The position numbers and the translations under genes were made by a program. Shown one piece after another: positions 57,907 through 64,000 of a stretch of DNA of 64,000 nt. Within the stretch, counting starts at the first letter, position 1. Each line of letters opens with the position of its first letter. The notes beneath the pieces are model-generated. The model saw nothing but the letters and a program-made list of their open reading frames with translations, was not told where the DNA came from and made no database searches. The DNA lies in contig JAGFMI010000011.1 in NCBI GenBank assembly GCA_021030905.1, positions 372,001 through 436,000 on the forward strand. The letters are read 5' to 3'. The stretch is from Pyrenula massariospora. Lineage: Eukaryota > Ascomycota > Eurotiomycetes > Pyrenulales > Pyrenulaceae.

Positions 57907-59096
57907 GACGATTTTGTTTTGCTTTGCTTCGAGTTTGTGGCGATCAAGGAGGGCTTTTACTGCTTCGAGGGGGTTGAAGGAGTCTCGATGTTTTCACTAC
58001 TTGGGTCTAGCTGGAGATTGGAGGTCGATGCATACAGATCGCCCATCATCTCTGCACGCATATGCTCCTGGGACGAAAAGGATCACCGATAACCGTTTTT
58101 CTGGGCAGAGAGGGATGTGTCGGTATCCTAAATCGCGAAGCTCTGGATACAAAACCACAGCACTCCCAGCTTCAGGAGCCGTCCGACCACATTCGTTTCT
58201 CGCCAACGAATCAACCAGCGAAGTTCCATCGTCCCTTTGAGAGCTCTAGGATGCATTCACGACCCTGTCTCATGTCACGGTTTTGGCAAAGGAGTCTCGG
58301 TCTCCAGAAATTTCTAGGTAAAAAGTACATCTTGGAAAGCGAACGGCGCTTGGGGGCGTTCTTGATCTTCTGCCTTTTTTAACAAACCCTTACATCTACG
58401 ATGATGTCAGATGGTCGGCGCGGGCGCGCTGAAGGATGAGAATTTAAAAAACATATACCCAAGCAATGAATTTACTATCTATACCAATGCTAAACATGCA
58501 GCACAACGTGCACACTCTACGTGACTGTCTCACTTTATCCATCCGCTCCCCAGTTCATCCCCTACAAGATCGCCCCCCCTCCCCCCCCAACAAAAAGACT
58601 GCTGAATTGAAGACCTCCTGTCTCCCTGTCATGTAGATCGTCATCTGTACCTAGCCTGCGCGTTCTCGCGTACGGCAATCCGTCCAGCCCCCAACGATCT
58701 CCTCTCTGCTCCCCTGAATCTCACTATTTGGCATACAGGTACTGTCAGATTAAAGCACACGCTAACTGGATACCACTGTAGGTAGACTGGTTTTTGGAAG
58801 AGGTCCGGATGGTTAATTCGAGTTGTTGAGCTTCTGATGAGAGGGCGAGAGTGCGTGTGGGTTGACTAGTGAGTGTACAATGTACTGTACTATGTCTGAT
58901 AGCCCCATATTATGGTCTTTACGTGATGTACATATGTAGATGAGACTCTGGTGAAGGTTACGGGATGGATCTTTGGTAGTGATGAGAAGGGTTTGACCGA
59001 ATCCTCGTCTTGACAAGGAGATCTGTCAACCGTCGTAGCACTGGTTTGTCGTCTACGTAGTAACCACACAGCTCAGTAAAAGCCCCCTCCTCCCCA
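57907..59096. other. Intergenic region between convergent genes
   Basis: About 1.2 kb of 3' flanking sequence, with a C-run near 58568-58588. No gene, RNA or repeat is supported. Confidence 0.45.
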
Positions 59097-59798
59097 TCAA
59101 CCATCCTGCCGCATAATCTCCACCAAACCCCCATCCGGATCCGCCAACGCACAAGAAGTCCCGAAACCCCAATCACCCTAATATTCACCGCCAGCTCCCG
59201 CGCAGCACCCTCATCCCCGCCACCCACGCCATACGCCTCCGCCACCGGCCCCCCCGGCACAACATCCTCCTCCCCCACCGCCTTCAGCACCGGCACCCCA
59301 AACGCCCGCATCCTCCCCTCCACCCCTCTCACATCCGGCACCACCATGCCCACATGCGCAAACGCCGCCAGCCTCTCCGTACTCGCCACCCCCATCCTCA
59401 AAATGCAGCAACTCAACCATCCCCCCCCCGACCCCTCTGCTCCCGCGCCATCTCCTCACCGGTCTGGAAACCCGTCCCGTTCTTACCACCAGAAGGATAG
59501 CCCAGATACACGACGGTGTAGCGCGGGGTGGGTGGCGGGGAAGGTGAAGAGGTGGCAGCATGCCGAGGAGGTCGGCGTAGAAGTGCAGCGAGGCGGTGAG
59601 GTTGGCGACGTTGAGGGCGAGGTGGTTGAGGGTGAAGCCGAGGGTGGCGGGGTCGGCGGGGGGGTCGGCGCCGACGAAGGTTAGGGGGGGTTGGGATTGG
59701 CGGGGTGTGAGGTGGTGGGCGCCGGGGCAGGAGAGGGTTGGGGTGGTGAGGAGGAGGAGGAGGGGGGTGAGGAGGGTGGAGGGGTAATTGGGTAGCAT
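59097..59798 (-). pseudogene. Secreted glyoxalase/VOC-family protein, broken by several frameshifts
   Basis: The reading starts at an ATG at 59798 with a signal peptide (MLPNYPSTLLTPLLLLLTT) and continues into a VOC-fold domain (FTLNHLALNVANLTASLHFY, ADLLGM). Homology then jumps between frames: YTVVYLGYPSGGKNGTGFQ, next MVELLHFED, next STERLAAFAHVGMVVPDV and finally SCALADPDGGLVEIMRQDG before a stop at 59097. At least four shifts are needed, most at G or C runs (for example the nine-G run near 59422-59430). Either the gene has decayed or the assembly has homopolymer errors here. The last segment carries the metal-ligand-like LVEI of the family. Confidence 0.7.
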
Positions 59799-60415
59799 TT
59801 GGAGGGAGTAGTTGTGGGTGGGGACCGCGAAGAGCTTGGAGTGGTCGATGGGATTTTGGAAAAGGTGCTGCTATGGGTTGTGCATCTTGCTCGGAGACGT
59901 AAAGGCTTTATAGTCTTGCTGAAGGTTCCGCGAGGCTGCGCATGAAGCTGATCCTGTGGTAATCGAAAGGTAATCTTGAGTGGCTGTCGCCATGCACGGG
60001 GCGGAGCGCGTGTATGTACATGTTCGTGTCCGTCTCCACTGTAATGTCGCAGGAGCAGCTTCATTGCAGCCAAACGCTTTCCATTTTACTCCCAAGTCAA
60101 TTTTGGTCTGCGGATTCGCGGGTGGGGGCCAGTACCATAGATGATAGCAATGAAACCCGCTGATATAGTTGCGTTAGCATGCCAAGCTCTTATATGCGCT
60201 CCAAAACCCGCCCAAATCCGCCGCCGCTCTCCTTATTCAAACAGCCAAGAATCGATCCTGGCCCACGCAGAAAATGGATCTGAAATTTTGGGTAGCCACT
60301 TGCTTTACTTCTGAAGGTGCTGTGTAAGATGTGGCTGGTTTGGGACCGCAAACAAGGCTGCCTAAATAAAAACTACTATTGATCATGTCGATTTCTTTTT
60401 GTCCGGTATTTTGGA
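59799..60415. other. Intergenic region
   Basis: About 620 bases between the VOC pseudogene start and the end of the regulator gene, both on the minus strand. It would hold the promoter of the former. Nothing else was seen. Confidence 0.4.
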
Positions 60416-62269
60416 TTATGGAATTTCTTGATCTCCAGTCCAACGCCACCATGTCCCCGAGTCCAGAGCCGAGGAGTCTGGATCCGGGAAGTTGATGCAA
60501 CTGAGTTCTTGTTCACTGAAGATGAAGTTCTCAGAGACGTTTGGGATAATCGAGGTGACGAGATCAGGGTGATCAATCTCGTTTTCGGCCTGAACCCGAT
60601 TATGGGCAGTATCATTGGGAATTCTCATTGCGGAAATGAAAGAGCGCAAGTTGTCTCTGACTGCTCTCAGGATAGTTCCGGTCCTTTGTTCTGCAGATGT
60701 ACCGTACGACGGACCAAAGACATGATCGACCAAAGCGAGAATCCGATCACGCTGGTCCATTTCAGGTTGTTGATATAGCTCTATAATCAAAGGAAGAACG
60801 CTATGGTACTGTTGAAAGGCTGCTGAGTACCAAGACCAGGGCGCAAGTCGGGGACTTGTTTCGAGCAAAATGGCATTCTCGATTATGTCAACGCCTGCTT
60901 GAATCGCCCTTTCTTTCAATTTTGCGCTAGTTTCCACGTCTTGATCAATACAGTCATAGGATCGGAGAGTCATGCAGTCCAGACGGGCTAATAGCAATTT
61001 TCCAGTGACGGAAGCCAGTAAGTGTAATGGAATATTATTGTTGAGCAATGTAAAGTAATTTCCTCGTACTCTCCTTTTCTCAAAGTTCAGTCGCGTCAAG
61101 AAGGATGCCAACGTCTGCCGTCCATCCTTGATGCTGCCTCGTTCCCTAAAGACTTTTCGATGTAACTTGTAACATTCGTATCTGATCAAAGCCGGTAAAG
61201 AATCGTTATCTGAAATCTCTGGCATGATAGCGTTGGAATCTTCAGGCATCATGTGCTCGGGTCCAACAGCTTCAACTGCGCGATTGTTCAGGAAAAGCAA
61301 ATGTTGCCACAGATGACGTTTTGTCTGAGCCTCAAATTCAGTGTCCGAGCTGCGCTCTTGATCATGTCTCGCAATCTGGAAATTGCGAATGACGGCGTCG
61401 AGGAAGATGGCATGGCTCCGGGACACTTCTCCAAGAAATTGGGGAGTAAGATAGATCGCAAGCGCCTGAAAGATCTCCAGATCTTGACGACGGAAGACGC
61501 CAGCCTTACATAATTCTTTCTCAGCCATTCGCTTTAGCTGCGCGGCTAGAGCATCTTGGGTGATTCCAAACAACGCTTGGCTTTCAAGCAGTGACATGCT
61601 AGCAGCTGCAGCGTAATAGATCGTAGACTGAAGCACGCCAGGTGCCGTTATCTGATCAGGTTCTCTCCTAGGGAGGACATAACAGACCGGGTGAACAGCA
61701 GCAAAGTATTGATCAATCAGCGTCTGACGTTGGACTGTGGAGACGGCAAATGAATCTACTGTATCATTGCTCGGAGACAGAAGTTTAGACCATGGCAGCT
61801 GAGCTTGCGGCTTGAACCAAACTAACAGCGGCGCAGAGCCGTGATCAGGCTGATTCAGATCGACAGCCCTTTGCTGCAGGATCTTATCAAGCGTGCGCGG
61901 GAGATCAAGCCGCTGAACACCGCCGACATAGTCCGTGATGCTAAGCTTACCAATTCGAACACATACATCCGTTAGATTTGAATCAACATCCGACGGAGTA
62001 AAATCGCGCACGCGTTGATCGTTGATGCCGGGTCTTCGAATCCCGCTTGGCTCGTAGGCCCCGGATATGGTAGAAGTTCCGGACGAGCTCGCAGTCCCTA
62101 TCCCGACAGTGGGATAGACACATTCCCTTGAGGTCTGTTGACAATGTAGACATGGATAAGTTTTAGTACACTTTCTCTTCAATCTTCGGCATTCAAGACA
62201 GGTCTTTATGATCTTGTTTCGTTGTCGCCGGGGGAGTGGTTGAGTGGGTAGATTGGCATGTAAATCCAT
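60416..62269 (-). CDS. Zn(II)2Cys6 transcription factor with fungal-specific middle domain
   Basis: Predicted 617 residues, single exon. The zinc cluster is CLECRRLKRKCTKTYPC then LHCQQTSREC, preceded by a basic arm (PRRQRNKIIK). The middle homology region shows QRQTLIDQYFAAVHPVCYVL, GVLQSTIYYAAAASMSL and SHAIFLDAVIRNFQIARHDQ, typical of the fungal_trans family around primary and secondary metabolism. It lies about 5 kb beyond the last UstYa-like gene, so a link to the peptide locus is uncertain. Confidence 0.9.
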   Translation of the reverse strand: MDLHANLPTQPLPRRQRNKIIKTCLECRRLKRKCTKTYPCLHCQQTSRECVYPTVGIGTASSSGTSTISGAYEPSGIRRPGINDQRVRDFTPSDVDSNLTDVCVRIGKLSITDYVGGVQRLDLPRTLDKILQQRAVDLNQPDHGSAPLLVWFKPQAQLPWSKLLSPSNDTVDSFAVSTVQRQTLIDQYFAAVHPVCYVLPRREPDQITAPGVLQSTIYYAAAASMSLLESQALFGITQDALAAQLKRMAEKELCKAGVFRRQDLEIFQALAIYLTPQFLGEVSRSHAIFLDAVIRNFQIARHDQERSSDTEFEAQTKRHLWQHLLFLNNRAVEAVGPEHMMPEDSNAIMPEISDNDSLPALIRYECYKLHRKVFRERGSIKDGRQTLASFLTRLNFEKRRVRGNYFTLLNNNIPLHLLASVTGKLLLARLDCMTLRSYDCIDQDVETSAKLKERAIQAGVDIIENAILLETSPRLAPWSWYSAAFQQYHSVLPLIIELYQQPEMDQRDRILALVDHVFGPSYGTSAEQRTGTILRAVRDNLRSFISAMRIPNDTAHNRVQAENEIDHPDLVTSIIPNVSENFIFSEQELSCINFPDPDSSALDSGTWWRWTGDQEIP

Positions 62270-62960
62270 AACATCGATAGCGTACTCAAATTTCTGGTCA
62301 GGCGCCCACTTGTACGACCAGACAGAAATTTACAGAGCATCTTTTGATGCCTGTGCAGGCCGCCACATTCCGGATCGACATTGAGGCCTAATGCCGGGGT
62401 TGCCAGCTTCATTTTTGAGTTAACTAATTGAATTAGGGGCCGAATCTTCACCGCCACCCGAAGACACGCCGCGCCATGAGGATACGGTGGAGCATTCGAG
62501 AGTATACAATAAGTTTGAATGATTCATGCCAACAATTAGATGCAGAGGTCAGATTAAACGCAGGCAAAATGTCGAGCAAGATGCCGCTCGCGCAAAGCTA
62601 GTCGCATGTAACTTATTAAGGCACGGTAACCAGTTCGTCGGTATTTCTACGAGAAAAGCCTTGGCATCACCGGGCCATAATAGATGTACCTGACCCCGTC
62701 TGAGCGAGGCTGATTTTGTAGCCGAAAGTCTGGCTTACAAAAACGGCTTGCAGTCACGACAAAAGATTTGATTCTAGTTTCTAATCGTCTATTGGAGCTT
62801 TCAATGGGTAGCAAAAATGCTGTCGGCCTCATCAGATTCTGGATATGACTCGAGGGCAAAAATAACAATGAAAGCAGCGTAATTGTCTCGTCAAGTTATT
62901 AGCTTAAAGTTCGCTGAAGCATCGTCTCGAAGTTTTGGCTTTGAAAAAAAATATGTCCGC
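62270..62960. other. Intergenic region between the regulator and the secreted-protein gene
   Basis: About 690 bases carrying the regulator promoter and the 3' UTR of the next gene. Nothing else was recognised. Confidence 0.4.
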
Positions 62961-63539
62961 CTATTCATCATTTGCATAGTTGTATGTAATATTAAACGGG
63001 CCGCTCGCGGTACACCAATCCCCTGTGCCATCGGAATAAGGTGCGCAGGATATCACTCCCGTCGCACCCAAAAGAGTACCCGATTCCGCGAATTGATCTT
63101 GTACCAGTCCGTTTGTCGCTGGCCCACTAGAACTTGTCAGCTACATTGTGTCGTGCGTATCCGGCCAAGACGCAACTCACGTATATCGGCACTCAAATTC
63201 ATGCCGAATCCGGAAATTGTTATTATCCCCAGCAAACTTGAAGCTCGTCACCATCGAGTCCCAGCAGTTGATCCACACTTCTTCCTTGATAGAGCCTGGT
63301 CCGGTGCGATTTGGGTCAGCCGGAATGTCGCGCCAGCAGTCGGTCTGGTAGGGTTGGAGGGGCGTGCTAGCATCGGCGAAATGAAAATTGATGCTCGAAT
63401 GGGTTTCAGTGCTATTGTACGCGGAAAAGTATTGAAATTGTGAGATTGTCCACACGTTAGTTTGTGGGCAGTCGTATTGAGCGTGGGCAAGGAGGGAAAT
63501 GGAGAGGAAGGAGAAAAGACCGAGGAAGTAGCGAAACAT
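62961..63539 (-). CDS. Small secreted cysteine-containing protein
   Basis: Predicted 174 residues from exons 63539-63181 and 63126-62961; the 54-nt intron (GTGAGT...TTCTAG) joins FECRY to TGPATNGLVQDQFAESGTLL in frame. Residues 1-20 (MFRYFLGLFSFLSISLLAHA) form a signal peptide. The mature part has six cysteines (YDC, TDCW, INCW, FEC, ISC, WC) and closes FNITYNYANDE. The spacing and beta-strand-like pattern fit small fungal secreted proteins of about 150 residues, but I cannot name the family with confidence. It could be an effector or surface protein. The ATG at 63539 is chosen because the frame upstream starts only at GTG. Confidence 0.75.
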
Positions 63540-64000
63540 CTTTGGAGCAGGGAATGAGTTTTTGTGGAAGGTCTGGAAAGGCACGAATGATTGCGGTAGA
63601 CTTTTGAGTTCACGCTGCGCTTTCTGAATTAGGGGAACACCAGGCTTACCTTTATATACCTACCGTTGATTGTAGAGTTGCATTGAGGCTCTTGGAAGAA
63701 ATGACTCGTTCGCAAATTACTTCCCTTCGAGTGAGCAGATACGAGCCTCAAGTCACCGGTTGTCGCCTTGGATAGTGCAGAAGCTGGCCGAAACTGTGCT
63801 AGAAGCGGATATCTAGTGAATTTTAGATTGTAGCTCGAGCCGCCGTTGAATAAGAAGCATGTCATTCGGGACGGCGAGAAATTAGTTCGAAAAGTCGAGA
63901 TCGTTTTCTGGAATTGGCCGGTCTTGGCATTCACGGTGGTTAGCCTTTGGGGGCGGGAATGGCTGATTCTGAGCAACAACAGGGTTCCCCAGACGCTAAA
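63540..64000. other. Upstream region at the right window edge
   Basis: About 460 bases upstream of the secreted-protein gene. The minus strand has a frame open from the edge to about 63629 with no recognised domain. It may be promoter sequence or an exon of an off-window gene. Confidence 0.35.
63651..63658 (-). promoter_or_regulatory. TATA-like box of the secreted-protein gene
   Basis: TATATAAA on the minus strand, about 115 bases upstream of the ATG at 63539. Its position and sequence suit a core promoter element. Confidence 0.4.

Noticed and set aside
62030-62050. tRNA T-arm-like sequence around GGTCTTCGAATCCCG
   Set aside because: It lies inside the coding region of the Zn2Cys6 gene and no A-box or acceptor stem fits around it.

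Overview
The window is a piece of a filamentous ascomycete genome (Pezizomycotina). The evidence is short introns (46-123 nt, mostly 46-90) with GTRNGY-type donors and CTAAC/CTGAC-like branch sites, genes on both strands without operons, and fungus-specific families (GH71 glucanase, Zn2Cys6 regulators, PDR-type ABC transporter, Lcl2, UstYa-like proteins). The class within the Pezizomycotina cannot be fixed from sequence reading alone.

Region 1, about 1-43 kb plus DID2 to 44.4 kb, is mainly housekeeping. From left to right it holds a KDM5/Lid2-type histone demethylase (cut by the left edge), SLX1 nuclease, CDC8 thymidylate kinase, a queuine tRNA-ribosyltransferase accessory subunit, a fungal protein of unknown function, a secreted GH71 alpha-1,3-glucanase, a 3.9-kb gene-poor stretch, an ABCA full transporter, a methyltransferase-like protein, NOB1, NOP10 (four tiny exons), SEN2, a Crb2/Rad9 checkpoint mediator, LCL2, mitochondrial ribosomal protein bL27m, a 24-bp minisatellite, a PDR-type ABCG transporter, a beta-gamma-crystallin-like secreted protein, eIF3c (NIP1) and the ESCRT-III protein DID2.

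Region 2, about 44.9-55.6 kb, is accessory and is the most interesting part. It looks like a small, apparently undescribed RiPP (ribosomally made, modified peptide) locus of the dikaritin/KEP type. A 91-residue secreted precursor (52378-52653, minus) carries four near-identical 16-residue peptide units (QIQLSKVVEPETLEKR) separated by Kex2-type Lys-Arg sites. Four divergent single-pass UstYa-like (DUF3328-related) proteins, each with two HxxHC motifs, lie around it at 45.8, 46.6, 53.4 and 54.9 kb, together with a Zn2Cys6 regulator (48.7-50.7 kb) and a tentative small cysteine-rich protein. The repeats differ at many synonymous positions but encode almost the same peptide, which points to selection on the peptide itself. 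The units contain no tyrosine, cysteine or tryptophan, so any UstY-type oxidation would act on other side chains. A 157-bp palindromic MITE-like element lies at the left border.

Region 3, 56.9-64 kb, has an M50-like membrane protease homologue, a frameshifted secreted glyoxalase/VOC gene, a second Zn2Cys6 regulator and a small secreted cysteine-containing protein near the right edge.

Exon joins were inferred by eye from reading frame, splice signals and family conservation. No database search was run.
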